Below, piece by piece: positions 53,474 to 63,247 of a stretch of 64,000 bases of DNA. The notes under the pieces were generated by a model. The model searched no databases. It saw only the letters and a list, made by a program, of their open reading frames with translations, and was not told where the DNA came from. Numbering within the stretch: the stretch's first letter is position 1; each line of letters begins with the position of its first letter. Position numbers and translations under genes: made by a program. Where the stretch lies: contig NZ_CP089312.1 in NCBI RefSeq assembly GCF_021545335.1, positions 5,952,001-6,016,000 of the forward strand, written 5' to 3'. The stretch is from Streptomyces sp. GQFP (GTDB lineage Bacteria > Actinomycetota > Actinomycetes > Streptomycetales > Streptomycetaceae).

Positions 53474-55081
53474 ATGCGCCTCGACGAACTCAACGCTCCC
53501 GAACGGCAGTTGTGGGACTCTTTCCCACAAGGACGCACCGTCGACGTCCGGGACGTTCCGGCGTCGACTCCGACGGAAGGCGCGGTGGTCCGGGCCGAAG
53601 TCGTCGCCGCGCTGCTGCTGGGCGCCGGCCCCGAACCCGGCCCGGGCGACCGCCCCGCGCTGCGTCTGACCGGCGCGCGGATCACCGGCCGCCTGGATCT
53701 CCGGTTCGCCGAGATCGCCGTACCCGTCGTCCTGACCGACTGCCGCTTCGACGAGGCCCCGCAGCTGCGGGGCGCCCGGACCCGCGAGCTGGTGATCACC
53801 GGCTGCGACCTGCCGGGCCTGATCGCCGACACGGCCCAGATCGACGCCCGACTGGTGCTCTCCCGCTGCCAGCTGACGGGGCCTCTCGTCCTCACCCGCG
53901 CCCAGATCAACGGCGACCTGGACCTGAGCGACACGACGATCACCGCTCCCGGCGGCGAGGCGATATCCGCCGTCCACGCCACGGTGGGCGGCGACGCGCT
54001 GTGCACCAACCTGACCGTCGACGGAGGCTTCCGCCTCTCCGGGGCGTCCATAGACGGCGAGTTCGCCCTCGACGGCGCCGCGCTGCGAAACCCCGGCGGT
54101 CACGCCCTCGACGCCTACCACGTCCGGATCACCGAGGACTTCACCTTCCATCCGGGGTTCAGCGCGGAAGGGCGGATCATCCTCTCCGGCGCCACGGTCG
54201 GAGCGGGCCTCGGCTTCTGCGGCGCCCGGCTGAGCAATGCCGGTGACATCGCCCTGGAGGCGATCGATGTCACGGTCAGCCGCAACATCGACCTCGGCCG
54301 TGGCCTCACGGTCGAGGGCGGCATCAAACTAGACGGCACCCGCATCGGCACGGAACTCAGCTTCCGCGACGCCACACTCACCCTCACCCTCACCCACCCC
54401 GAGGGCACCGCCCTGTCCCTGCGCGCGACCCAGGCCCGGGAGACCGACCTGCGCACCCGCCTGCCCATCGACGGCACGGTCGACGCACGCAACGCCCACC
54501 TGGGCACGCTGTACGACGCCCCGGACACCTGGCCCGCCGACCTCCGCCTGGCCGAGACGAGGTACGACGCCCTCGCGAACCCCCTCCCGGCAGCCGAGAG
54601 AGTCCGCTGGATCAGACGCACCGGCGACGGCTACCTGCCCCAGCCGTACGAGCAACTGGCCGCGGCCTACCGGAAACTGGGGCACGAGGACGAAGCGCGC
54701 ACGGTACTGCTCGCCAGACAGCGCCACCGCCGCACGACCCTCGCCCCGCACGTCCGCGTCTGGGGGTACGTCCAGGACGCCGCCGTCGGCTACGGCTACC
54801 GCCCCCTCCGCGCCGGCCTCTGGCTGCTGGCCCTGCTCGTCTGCGGCGCGCTTTACTTCGGCCCGCATCCCCCTGCACCGCTCGAAGCGGGCAAGGCACC
54901 ACAGTTCAACGCGGTCTTCTACACCCTCGACCTACTGGTCCCGATCATCACCTTCGGCCAGGAATCCGCCTTCGCTCCCCGGGACACCGGCCAATGGCTG
55001 GCCTACACACTGATCGCGTCGGGCTGGATCCTGGCCACGACGGTCACGGCAGGAATCTCCCGCGCGATCAGCCGCCAGTGA
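53474..55081 (+). CDS. Beta-helix repeat membrane protein (membrane-associated oxidoreductase-like)
   Basis: 535 aa. Residues about 60-330 form repeating beta strands with phrases such as ITGRLDLRFAEIAVPVVL, INGDLDLSDTTITAPGG and GGIKLDGTRIGTELSFRDAT, giving a right-handed beta-helix or bactofilin-like stack. Residues about 395-440 form a helical hairpin (EQLAAAYRKLGHEDEARTVL). Two or three membrane helices end the protein, the last being YTLIASGWILATTVTAGISR. Streptomyces relatives carry the label membrane-associated oxidoreductase, but I see no cofactor motif. A terminator follows its stop. Confidence 0.7.
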   Translation: MRLDELNAPERQLWDSFPQGRTVDVRDVPASTPTEGAVVRAEVVAALLLGAGPEPGPGDRPALRLTGARITGRLDLRFAEIAVPVVLTDCRFDEAPQLRGARTRELVITGCDLPGLIADTAQIDARLVLSRCQLTGPLVLTRAQINGDLDLSDTTITAPGGEAISAVHATVGGDALCTNLTVDGGFRLSGASIDGEFALDGAALRNPGGHALDAYHVRITEDFTFHPGFSAEGRIILSGATVGAGLGFCGARLSNAGDIALEAIDVTVSRNIDLGRGLTVEGGIKLDGTRIGTELSFRDATLTLTLTHPEGTALSLRATQARETDLRTRLPIDGTVDARNAHLGTLYDAPDTWPADLRLAETRYDALANPLPAAERVRWIRRTGDGYLPQPYEQLAAAYRKLGHEDEARTVLLARQRHRRTTLAPHVRVWGYVQDAAVGYGYRPLRAGLWLLALLVCGALYFGPHPPAPLEAGKAPQFNAVFYTLDLLVPIITFGQESAFAPRDTGQWLAYTLIASGWILATTVTAGISRAISRQ

Positions 55082-55111
55082 CAGGCCTGCACCCCCAGGC
55101 CCCCGACAGCC

Positions 55112-55148
55112 CAAGGGCCCTCCCGTCTGCCGGACGGAAGGGCCCTTG
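55112..55148 (+). terminator. Hairpin terminator
   Basis: CAAGGGCCCT pairs with AGGGCCCTTG, one mismatch, then CCGTC/GACGG around a short loop; 31 bp after the stop at 55081. Confidence 0.88.
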
Positions 55149-55164
55149 ACCTGCGATTTTCCCT

Positions 55165-55611
55165 GTGCGCCTCCGTGACTCGCTTTCGAACCCGAGTAAA
55201 CCCCTTGCGCGGCTGTTCAAGGCGCTAGAACAGGCTGGTGGAACGGCGTTGCCGCAGGTAGAGCCAGAATCGTCCGATCCAGCAGTAGCGACAGAGATCC
55301 GTGAGTGCCGGATGCTGTCGCCGGACGAGGTGGTGGAGCTGGTCGAGGCATACCGACACGGAGCCGAGATGAGCGAGCTGTCTCGTCAGTACGGCGTCCA
55401 TCGCCACACGGTAGATCGGCACCTGGAGCGCGCGGGCGTCGCGAAGCGGCCGATGGTCAAGATGACAGCTACGCGGTTGGCCAGGGCGAAGGAACTCTAC
55501 GAGCAGGGCTGGAGCACGAACCAAATCGGGCGAGAGCTGCACGTCAGCGGAAGCACGGTATGGAAGGCACTCAAGCGCGCGGGACTAAAGATGCGGCCAC
55601 CCGTAGCGTGA
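55165..55611 (+). CDS. Helix-turn-helix protein resembling a recombinase C-terminal domain
   Basis: 148 aa from GTG 55165. Two helix-turn-helix units are visible: MSELSRQYGVHRHTVDRHLE (about residues 68-90) and STNQIGRELHVSGSTVWKAL (about 115-135), in the style of the Hin/resolvase DNA-binding domain. There is no recombinase catalytic domain. The bases are less GC-rich than the neighbours on the left, so this gene may mark the left edge of the restriction-modification island. It could regulate it or be a remnant of a mobile element. Confidence 0.65.
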   Translation: MRLRDSLSNPSKPLARLFKALEQAGGTALPQVEPESSDPAVATEIRECRMLSPDEVVELVEAYRHGAEMSELSRQYGVHRHTVDRHLERAGVAKRPMVKMTATRLARAKELYEQGWSTNQIGRELHVSGSTVWKALKRAGLKMRPPVA

Positions 55612-55763
55612 TAGAAGAACGCAAGCGCCCGACCGTAGTGCGCTTCTGCTTTCAACTCTGCGCCTCAGGTACGCGCAAGTTTCGAGGGCATGGATCTTAA
55701 ACTGCAACAGCGTTGATCAGGATGGGCAGCGAGGCGTATGCTCCGCTGCCCACCCGCTCAGGA

Positions 55764-58697
55764 TCAAATCAATGTGCCCTGCTCTGGGCCCTCGGAATGA
55801 CTTAGCCGAGCATAGTCGAGTAGTTCGCTGGCGCGGACGTTCTTGCGGTGCCACTCACGCACTATGGATTCACCGATGAGTACATAGTGCCATTCGAATC
55901 CATCTCTTTGTTCGATCGGCAAATGGTTGAGTTGCTCGCACCATGCCAGAGCGGCACGCTGTTTGCGTCTGACGTTTTCATCACTGAGGGCAGATTGAGC
56001 CTTTGTCTCTACAACGTAAATGTCGCTGCTGGTTCGTACCAGGAAGTCTGGAGAGTAGTGGGCTGGCATGCCATCGGTTTTAAGGTATGGCCGACGCAGG
56101 AAATCGTGCCGGTACTCGTGAACCTTGATGATGGCCTCGACTCGACTGTCCTGATCAGCCCACTCGATGAAGAGACGTTCCAAACCACCGCTCTTTGATG
56201 GAACTGGAAGCTTGGGATAGATGCATTTGTGAACATCGACACTCGCGCTTGCGCGCACCGGGATTGTTTGCACCTCAGAAGTTCTTCGGTACTGAACTTC
56301 CGCCTCGAGCACTGGCTGATTAGCTTGGACCTCAGTTAGTTTAGTCGCAAAGGTGCCCGCGATTTCATGGGCCACATCGTCCAGCAGTAGCACCCGCCAG
56401 TTCTCGTCTTCCAAGGGGTCGAATTTCTGGTTAAAAAGACGGTTCCTGATATAGGAGTCGAGCCAGCCTGCCAGCAACGGCTTGTATGCTTGCAGGATTG
56501 GATACTGGCTCATCGACTTGTACTTGCCGGCGCTACTGGTGATGCCACGCCCGAGCGCCTCAGTGATACGCGTTGTCATGCGTGACAGGTAGTCGTTGTA
56601 TCCCGTGGCGGTTAGGATGCCGCCATCCACCCGATAGTCGCCGTATTGAGTGCCAGTCTGGGCATCCTGAGAGACGAAACGGTCGCCGGTGCCGATCTGC
56701 CGCAGAAGCCATTCAAGCTGGTATTTGCTTGTGGACAGACGTGCGGGGTCAATGCTAGGCCGCTTGAGTTCCTCGTCGGCGTCACGGATGATGACCGGCA
56801 CCTCGAAGTCGTAAGCCTGGTAGCCAACGCGCAGGTCGACATGTTGCAGATCGCCAGTCGCATTTATGTCGTCTTCAGCCTCACTGACTTCGGTTGCGAG
56901 CCCATCGCTGAGCAGCTCGTCGTAAAAGTCGGAGAACCTTGGATGTTCGACGATAAATAGCACATCGAAATAGTTGGTTGGCTCGAGACGTTGCCGGATC
57001 CGGTTACGGGTCTCTTGCTTCAGCTCGTCGATCGCTTCATTCCCGCGCCACATGAGTCGCAGGCCACGCCCAATGGTCTGTTCAAGCAGAATTGAGGCTT
57101 CAGACGAGCGAAGCGGTACGACTACGCAGATGTTATTGACGTCGAAGCCTTCTCGCAGCATAAGCACGCTGACGATGACTTTCGGCTCCGCATGGCGGTC
57201 GACGTCAAATAGCCGTTCTCGGATCGGCTCCCAGTCCTTAGCGGCTAGTTCAGCCTTACGGCCAGAATCGACGCGCAGAATTTCATCCTGGGACAATCCG
57301 CTGGTCTGTAGAAATTCAACAACGTGCGGAGCGACATTCGTGTCTTCGCAGATCACCAGCATCTTAGGATGCTGATTCGGGTCAGTGGAGGAGAACTGTC
57401 CCTCTAGAATCTGAAGTTTCTTGAGGCCGGCGCGGAGCATAACCCGCTGCCCATTTGATAGGCCCGTGACACGGTTTTTCTCGTCGCGTTCGGCTTTGAA
57501 ATCGAGCGGTAGAGAGGCTACATCCTTCCGTTTGTCCAACGCCAAGGATTTGACCAGACCGGCTCGCATGGCCGACTTGAGGTCAAAATCAACCACGATG
57601 TGCGGAAAATACTCCTTGGCCTTATTCTTTCCCGAACCGACCTCGTTGTATGGGGTGGCCGAGAAATCGATCTGGATGAAGCGGGGCCCCTTAGTAGCGG
57701 CGATGTCCAGGAGACTTCTCTGCCACTCAACGTCCGTCACTTCATCCGAGCGGCGAACCTCATGGATGTGATGCGCCTCGTCATTGAAGACCAGCAGATC
57801 CGGCAGCTCCTTGAGAGACTCGAGTGGTCCCCCACGTAGATGGCGCCGATTCAGGACGTTGAGGGCATTGCCAGTAGCCGTTCCCGGTGTCAGAGGAAAG
57901 AAGCTTTCTACTGCCGCCTTTGCGTCGATTTCGTGGCCGGGTGCCTCGATGTCTTTGCTATCCTCTGCGAGGAAATCCGGATCTTCCTTGCCCGCGAGTA
58001 GATGCCAGTTTGTGAGGGCTAGCATGCCAGAGCCAGTGACCTTATGGCCGATGTCAGCTTTGGTTACTACTGATGACTGCAAAAAGCCGAAGAGCTGGGC
58101 GCGGTAATTCTCGGGGACGAATAGATCACCTTGACTGTAAATGTCGCTGGTAGTGAAGTCCCGCTCACCGTCCTTCAGCTTCCCCTGGAATGAGTCGAGC
58201 AACCGGTCATAGACGATCAGTCCTGGGGCCACGACTAGAAAGTTGCTAGTGAAGCGCTCATCGCTTGGCGAGGCCTGTTTATTGAGGTACTGCCAAGCCA
58301 ACAGGGCATTGAGCACCCAAGTTTTTCCCGTCCCTGTGGCCATTTTGGCCGCATACTTGGGATGCTTATGGCGGTCTCGAGTGACTTCCCCGAGCAAGCC
58401 ACCGCCAAGCATGGCTTCGCCTGCAACGGCCTCATAGAGCTCCTGCAAGCTACGTGCCCCGATGACCTCGTGCGCGTAGACAATGTGAAGGATGGCCGAC
58501 CGTTGCCCTTCGTGGAAGTTCATGCGACGCAGTTCGCAGTAGTCGCGCTGAAACCAGAATTTGAGCAACTCCGCCGTTGTTGGGGTCACCTGGTCTAGCA
58601 GGTCTGTATGTGTCCCGGCTACCAGGGCATTAACCTGTCCGTCAACAAGTCGTGACAAGCCCGTGGCTAGAGGGAAAAGGTCGCGTGGCGCGCTCAT
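55764..58697 (-). CDS. res: Type III-like restriction endonuclease subunit (DEAD/DEAH helicase-nuclease)
   Basis: ATG 58697 overlaps the mod stop (ATGA); 977 aa. Walker A ATGTGKT is at residues 120-126, motif II NDEAHH near 305, motif III FSATPYNE, motif VI QTIGRGLRLMW, all of superfamily 2 helicases. Near residue 880-905 the PD-(D/E)xK nuclease core reads YSPDFLVRTSSDIYVVETKA. Together with the methyltransferase it should translocate on and cut unmodified foreign DNA. Codon use is visibly less GC-rich than in the flanks, a sign of horizontal transfer. Confidence 0.9.
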   Translation of the reverse strand: MSAPRDLFPLATGLSRLVDGQVNALVAGTHTDLLDQVTPTTAELLKFWFQRDYCELRRMNFHEGQRSAILHIVYAHEVIGARSLQELYEAVAGEAMLGGGLLGEVTRDRHKHPKYAAKMATGTGKTWVLNALLAWQYLNKQASPSDERFTSNFLVVAPGLIVYDRLLDSFQGKLKDGERDFTTSDIYSQGDLFVPENYRAQLFGFLQSSVVTKADIGHKVTGSGMLALTNWHLLAGKEDPDFLAEDSKDIEAPGHEIDAKAAVESFFPLTPGTATGNALNVLNRRHLRGGPLESLKELPDLLVFNDEAHHIHEVRRSDEVTDVEWQRSLLDIAATKGPRFIQIDFSATPYNEVGSGKNKAKEYFPHIVVDFDLKSAMRAGLVKSLALDKRKDVASLPLDFKAERDEKNRVTGLSNGQRVMLRAGLKKLQILEGQFSSTDPNQHPKMLVICEDTNVAPHVVEFLQTSGLSQDEILRVDSGRKAELAAKDWEPIRERLFDVDRHAEPKVIVSVLMLREGFDVNNICVVVPLRSSEASILLEQTIGRGLRLMWRGNEAIDELKQETRNRIRQRLEPTNYFDVLFIVEHPRFSDFYDELLSDGLATEVSEAEDDINATGDLQHVDLRVGYQAYDFEVPVIIRDADEELKRPSIDPARLSTSKYQLEWLLRQIGTGDRFVSQDAQTGTQYGDYRVDGGILTATGYNDYLSRMTTRITEALGRGITSSAGKYKSMSQYPILQAYKPLLAGWLDSYIRNRLFNQKFDPLEDENWRVLLLDDVAHEIAGTFATKLTEVQANQPVLEAEVQYRRTSEVQTIPVRASASVDVHKCIYPKLPVPSKSGGLERLFIEWADQDSRVEAIIKVHEYRHDFLRRPYLKTDGMPAHYSPDFLVRTSSDIYVVETKAQSALSDENVRRKQRAALAWCEQLNHLPIEQRDGFEWHYVLIGESIVREWHRKNVRASELLDYARLSHSEGPEQGTLI

Positions 58698-60595
58698 GCC
58701 GTCACCTCCACACCTTCGAGGATTACCTCGGATTCGAATCCGAAGACATCGACTGCCCGGATGCAAACGCGTCGTGGGCCTTCGAAAGCGGGCAACTGTA
58801 GAATTGCCTTGGTGACAACCCGTAGTTCGTCGTTATTGTTCTCAGTATTACCTCGGTAGTCCTGCCAAACCGAACGGAAAACTTCTCCGTCGTAGTCCGG
58901 ATCGACTGCCCAATACTCGATGAGGGCAAGGGGTTCGGCGTTCATTACTCGCCAAAGCTCCGCTCGATTCTTTTCATCGAGGTTGATGGCCTCAGGCGAG
59001 AGGAGAACGTAGTTTTTGAGGTCGACACGCAACTCTTCTTCACCTCCCATCTGGAGGCGTCCAGAAATAGTGGCCTGGAGATACTGGAGACTGGAGAAGC
59101 GAACTTCACTCGCAAGCTTGTCCGCACCCTTCTTTTTCAACCGGTCCAATAGGTCCGGCGGGATGACCAGCACCTCGAGGTTAGGGTCGTTTAGGTCACT
59201 GATGTCATGCCCAATCCCTGCTGAGAAGTTCCAGCCCAGCACGATGACCTTGTCGAACCCACCGAGCTTACTATCGCGGTAGCCTTGCGCGCGGCGCAAA
59301 GTGCTGACAGTTGTCAATCGCGATGGGCTGTCTGCGAAGACGAGGGTGCGGGATCCGGGGAGGCGGCCAAGGCTGCCGTTGACATTCTCCTGAGCTGGCA
59401 GAGGTAGCGCCCCATAGAGATCAAGTACGACCTTGGCGAGATCGCCAACACGGAAGTTGCGACCTAGAGTCGTCCGAGCCTGTTCGATCTGGTAGTCGCC
59501 AATCGCCTGGTAGAGGAAAGGCTTCGCGTTTTGATCGATCAGTCTTTTCCGAGTGATCATGGCTGCTGGTTTGCCAAGATCCGTTGCAATCCATCGCCGA
59601 CCAAGCCGTTCGGCTACGGCTGGCGTGGTTCCAGACCCCATGAAGAAGTCTGCGACAAGCGCACCTTCATCGGTAGTTGATTGGATGATGCGCTCAAGAA
59701 TTGCTTCAGGTTTTTGCGTGTTAAATCGCAGATTCTGCGTTTTGTCGGCAGGTTGTAGCATGGAAATTCGCCACACGTCGTCGATTGTTCGATGAGTTGA
59801 TTCTACGTAGATAACCTTTCCGTTCTCGTCTTTAGCGTTGACGATGGCGCCCTTTTCCTTTGACCAGACTCGTTTAATCTGGTTGATTGGTTTTTCTCGT
59901 CGCTCCTTCTGGGGATTGAATGTGAAATCTGTCGACTTTCGGTAGTACAGGATCATGTCGTGATTTCTGGGGAAAGTGTTAATATTCCCCTGCATTTTGT
60001 TGTAGTACCACCAAATGATGTCGTTGACGAAACGATCACTGCCGAAGATCTCATCAAGGATGATCTTCACGTAGTGTCCTACGTGCCAATCGAGGTGGAC
60101 AAAAATGGACCCTGAGTCGCTGAGGAGCTCCCGCATGAGATAGAGGCGTGGAGTGATCATGGCGAGATAGGAAGCCGTGCCGTCCGACCATGTGTCGGAG
60201 TAGGCGAACTGCTCAAGGACCGTGGGCTTTTGGTCGATCGTTGTACCCGGTAGGGTTATTTTGGATCGGTAATCGGCTTTTGAGTCGAATGGCGGGTCGA
60301 TATAGATCAGATCCAGCTTGCCCAGGAGGCTTGGTGTCTCCTCGTCGCCTGCGAGCAATGCCGCCATGGCGAGAAGGTTGTCCCCGTAAATAAGGCGGTT
60401 AGGGAAGTCGCTTACCTCGCTCGTGCGACCTGCGTGAAATAGGTCTTCCGCGGCAGTGTCCTTGGAGGGGATGACAAGCTCACGAGTTTGGAGGCTTACC
60501 TTGTTTCGCCCCTCGAGCTGCTCTAGGACTTGGGCGGCCTGTCGCTTGCCCGCGGCGACGATGCCCGGGAGCTGCTCCAGCAGCGACTTCCTCAT
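58694..60595 (-). CDS. mod: Type III-like DNA methyltransferase (beta class)
   Basis: 633 aa. Motif IV DPPF is at residues 100-103 (LIYIDPPFDSKADY) and motif I FMGSGTT comes later, near 318, the order of beta-class N6-adenine or N4-cytosine methyltransferases such as Type III Mod. YLAMITPRLYLMRELLSDSG and HVGHYVKIILDEIFG are conserved helper blocks. The central and C-terminal regions would carry target recognition. It methylates the host's own sites and guides the Res subunit. It starts the two-gene operon. Confidence 0.9.
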   Translation of the reverse strand: MRKSLLEQLPGIVAAGKRQAAQVLEQLEGRNKVSLQTRELVIPSKDTAAEDLFHAGRTSEVSDFPNRLIYGDNLLAMAALLAGDEETPSLLGKLDLIYIDPPFDSKADYRSKITLPGTTIDQKPTVLEQFAYSDTWSDGTASYLAMITPRLYLMRELLSDSGSIFVHLDWHVGHYVKIILDEIFGSDRFVNDIIWWYYNKMQGNINTFPRNHDMILYYRKSTDFTFNPQKERREKPINQIKRVWSKEKGAIVNAKDENGKVIYVESTHRTIDDVWRISMLQPADKTQNLRFNTQKPEAILERIIQSTTDEGALVADFFMGSGTTPAVAERLGRRWIATDLGKPAAMITRKRLIDQNAKPFLYQAIGDYQIEQARTTLGRNFRVGDLAKVVLDLYGALPLPAQENVNGSLGRLPGSRTLVFADSPSRLTTVSTLRRAQGYRDSKLGGFDKVIVLGWNFSAGIGHDISDLNDPNLEVLVIPPDLLDRLKKKGADKLASEVRFSSLQYLQATISGRLQMGGEEELRVDLKNYVLLSPEAINLDEKNRAELWRVMNAEPLALIEYWAVDPDYDGEVFRSVWQDYRGNTENNNDELRVVTKAILQLPAFEGPRRVCIRAVDVFGFESEVILEGVEVTA

Positions 60596-60789
60596 ATGCT
60601 GTCCATCCTTCGGGCGTCATGCATCCAGCCTGTCTTGGGTGGCGTCGGCTGGACCTCTGAGAGCGAACTTTACGGGCTGGTTTGGTGTCGGTGGCTCGCT
60701 TGGGTTCAACCCGCCACACACGAGACCAAAGACTACAGAGAGTAGCGATGGGTGGGCTGAGTTACAGGCTCTTGGGTGAGTACCGCACT

Positions 60790-61518
60790 TCAGTTCTCTT
60801 GACGTGAATTCGCCTGCGCAGCCAGCACCGGAATCGCCGCGATCTTCTCCGGCGTGAGGTCGCTCCAGACAAGCCCCCGTGGCCGGCGACGCCCCGGGCA
60901 CCTCATCACCTCGTCTGGCGTGACGATGAGGTCGACACTGAAGTCGTGCTCGGTCTCGGGGATCTCCTCGTCGACCACCTGGAGCTGGTGGACAGGCGCG
61001 ACGATGACCGTCTCGTCCGTCACGAGGCCCGCCTCTATCAGGAGCGCCACCTCCAGGTCGGAGTACCCCGCGCCCTTGCCGATGCGTGCGCCGGAACGGT
61101 TGACCGCGACGCTGCCGCAGATCACGACGTCGATCGGGCGCATGTCCTCGACGCCGACCCTGCGAGCCACCTGTGCGGCGCCCTTCTTCTCGGCGGCCTG
61201 CTCGACAGGTAGTTCAAGCGTCTCGGGGTCCAGCAAGTAGAACGGCTGGAGGCTCGCCATCCTTGGGACGGCCATATAGAGCAGCTTGCCGTCCTCGAGA
61301 GCGCGGATACGGACCGGCAGTTGGGCCCAGTCGGGATTCGCTTTGACCGTCCGGGCGCGCTTCCATACGTCCAGCTCGGCTAGGCGGTCGACCGTCGCCT
61401 CCGCCCCGTAGAACCCGGGGATCTTGCCGTACGAGCCTTCTGGCACTGCGCCTTCGCGTTCGAGCAGGTGCCACACCTGGTCGCGGACGGCTTCCTTGGC
61501 CTGGTCGATGTTCCTCAT
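60790..61518 (-). CDS. 5-formyltetrahydrofolate cyclo-ligase family protein
   Basis: 242 aa, longer than the usual bacterial enzyme by a C-terminal tail. The family motif GARIGKGAGYSDLEVALLIE (nucleotide/folate site) is intact. The upstream LLYMAVPRMASLQPFYLLDP and the N-terminal basic helices fit the MTHFS-domain group. It would convert 5-formyl-THF to methenyl-THF with ATP, though this subgroup has not always been shown to be active. Its start lies 18 bp after the stop of the XRE-TPR gene, same strand, so it is probably co-transcribed. Confidence 0.82.
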   Translation of the reverse strand: MRNIDQAKEAVRDQVWHLLEREGAVPEGSYGKIPGFYGAEATVDRLAELDVWKRARTVKANPDWAQLPVRIRALEDGKLLYMAVPRMASLQPFYLLDPETLELPVEQAAEKKGAAQVARRVGVEDMRPIDVVICGSVAVNRSGARIGKGAGYSDLEVALLIEAGLVTDETVIVAPVHQLQVVDEEIPETEHDFSVDLIVTPDEVMRCPGRRRPRGLVWSDLTPEKIAAIPVLAAQANSRQEN

Positions 61519-61536
61519 GTGCCCCTACCGGTCCCG

Positions 61537-62703
61537 TCAGATCGCCGCCATGAGGGCCAGAAGACGATCATTGACGTCCTGCACCCACGGCTCGTGCCGC
61601 CACTCTCGAAGCTCTCGACCAGCGGCGAATGCCAGGTTAAGACCGCCGCCACCGCGTGTCAGCTCCACGGCGTCGATCGTCCGGTGCATGGTGGCTGCCG
61701 CGTCGTCGAGCTTACGCTGGCGGATCAGTGACAAGGTGAGGTTGCCGAGCGCGATGGCCTGGCTCTTCTGCTTCGCGGCGAGCGCCCTGGCGGTCATACG
61801 CAGGATGGGCTCGGCGCGCTCGGGTAGGTTCAAGAAGAGATAGCACGAGCCCGACAAGCGGCTGAACTCGTTGATCGTGTAGTACTCGGCCGCTACGTCG
61901 TCGGCACCGACCCGGTCGAGCTGCGCCTCCGCTTGCGTCAGTGCCTCCTCGCATGACTTGAGGTCGCCGCTCATGGCGTAGCCCTCGGCCACGTGAAGCA
62001 AACTCAGCCCGGTGAGGGAAGGACTGGCGGATCGTGCGACCTCCGCCGCCTGTCCCGCGAGCGTTGCGCCCTTGAGGGGGTCTTTCTCGCCGTAGAGCGC
62101 CACGAAGCTCTTGCGTAGCGTCGCGTATGCCTCGGCGTACGGATCTCGTACCTGGCGGGCCGCGGCCACCGCCTCGTCCAGATAGGCGACCGGTGCGTCG
62201 TGGTCGCGCCGCTGGCTCACGTCCCAGACGAGCTGTCCCATGAACGTGGCCGACTCAGCCTCGACTTCGAAGAGGGCTTTGCGCACGCGGGGGTTGGTCG
62301 CGTTCTCTCGAAGGAACTTCACCTGCCCGTGGACCTGGCCGGCGGGTCCGAGCAGGGCCGTCGAGGGTGCTCTGTCGTACCGCTCGTCGAGTTGGCGAAT
62401 CCGCTCGTGTAAGTAGGCGACTGCCACCAGGTCTACTGACGAAGGGTGTTCCAGGACGTAGCTCATGCGCTCGCTGGGCTTCGTCTGGATGACCGTCACG
62501 TCGTCGAGTAGGGACTCCAACTCGTCGAGTGTCACGTTGAGCGCGGCGGCGAGCTTGGGACGTACCCAGGGCTGAGGTTCACTCTCGGCCGTTTCCCAGC
62601 GCACGACCGTCGAGCGCTCGATGCCCAGTCGTTCGGCGAGCTTGTCTTGGCTGTAGCCCGCAGATTTGCGACGCTGAGCGAGCCGCATGCGCTTGGCCGC
62701 CAT
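61537..62703 (-). CDS. XRE regulator with TPR-like domain
   Basis: ATG 62703 with GGGAGGGAAG upstream; 388 aa. The helix-turn-helix is at about residues 5-60 (YSQDKLAERLGIERSTVVRW). The rest is alpha-helical with TPR spacing, as in regulators sensing peptides. The end, ELREWRHEPWVQDVNDRLLA, matches the tail of the regulator at 44004. It diverges from the resolvase-like genes across 220 bp with a pair of direct repeats, so it probably controls them. Confidence 0.85.
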   Translation of the reverse strand: MAAKRMRLAQRRKSAGYSQDKLAERLGIERSTVVRWETAESEPQPWVRPKLAAALNVTLDELESLLDDVTVIQTKPSERMSYVLEHPSSVDLVAVAYLHERIRQLDERYDRAPSTALLGPAGQVHGQVKFLRENATNPRVRKALFEVEAESATFMGQLVWDVSQRRDHDAPVAYLDEAVAAARQVRDPYAEAYATLRKSFVALYGEKDPLKGATLAGQAAEVARSASPSLTGLSLLHVAEGYAMSGDLKSCEEALTQAEAQLDRVGADDVAAEYYTINEFSRLSGSCYLFLNLPERAEPILRMTARALAAKQKSQAIALGNLTLSLIRQRKLDDAAATMHRTIDAVELTRGGGGLNLAFAAGRELREWRHEPWVQDVNDRLLALMAAI

Positions 62704-62761
62704 TGCACTTCCCTCCCGGGGCTCGGGGGCGTACCCACCATAGCCACCCGGGGGCCGTTTA

Positions 62762-62838
62762 CGCAGGTCAAGGCCGTCCTTGCCTCATTTTTGCATCGTT
62801 CTTGCCCCTCCTTCGCTCTGGGTTTCCGCAGGTCAAGG
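62762..62838. promoter_or_regulatory. Two CGCAGGTCAAGG direct repeats in a divergent promoter
   Basis: Exact 12-bp copies at 62762-62773 and 62827-62838, 65 bp apart, between the XRE-TPR gene and the resolvase-like operon. An AT-rich stretch (TTTTTGCATCGTTCTTGC, 62784-62801) lies between them. Candidate operator for the XRE protein. Confidence 0.6.
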
Positions 62839-62923
62839 GGCTTTTCTGGCCGTTACGCCGGTCCAGCGGCGCCTGGCCCCAAGCCCGCCATTGGACCGGC
62901 TTCCAAAGGCGAAAGGGGACTTC

Positions 62924-63247
62924 ATGCGACCTGCAATTTACGGCTACATGCGCGTCGTGGGCATCGAGGAAGCGGACGATGAATCCGAGCGCGTGAAGCG
63001 AGAGTTGACCGCCTACGCCCAGCGCGAAGGCTTCGCGCTCGACCAGGTGTTCACCGAGAACATCAGGTGTTCGGAATCAGGGTTCTCCGCGATGCTCGAC
63101 GCTTTGAAGCACCATGAGGTCAAGGACATCATCGTTCCGTCGCTTTGGCACTTCGCCCGACTGCCTGGCCTCCAGGACGCCATGCGCCAACACATCGAGC
63201 AGGAAACTGGTGCTCGTATCTGGGTAGTTCAGGGGCGGCGCGCGTGA
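62924..63247 (+). CDS. Stand-alone resolvase-like domain lacking the catalytic serine (first copy)
   Basis: ATG 62924 with GAAAGGGGA upstream; 107 aa. It begins IYGYMRVVGIEEADDESERV, the YxRVS landmark of serine recombinases but with V12 where the nucleophilic Ser stands. Later, IIVPSLWHFARLPGLQDAM matches the LDRLxR region with one Arg replaced. The protein ends before the long E helix and has no DNA-binding domain. It overlaps the next, similar gene by 4 bp (GTGA). It cannot recombine DNA and may be a structural or regulatory module. Confidence 0.8.
   Translation: MRPAIYGYMRVVGIEEADDESERVKRELTAYAQREGFALDQVFTENIRCSESGFSAMLDALKHHEVKDIIVPSLWHFARLPGLQDAMRQHIEQETGARIWVVQGRRA

Noticed and set aside
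55165..55611. Helix-turn-helix gene as an intact site-specific recombinase
   Set aside because: No catalytic domain with the serine or tyrosine motif is present, so it is only annotated as a DNA-binding protein.
58729..58742. CGGATTCGAATCCG, resembling a tRNA T-loop or attachment site
   Set aside because: It lies inside the mod coding sequence and no cloverleaf or CCA end can be drawn around it.
60596..60789. GGGTTCAACCCG near the mod promoter as a possible tRNA T arm
   Set aside because: The flanks do not form acceptor, D or anticodon stems.
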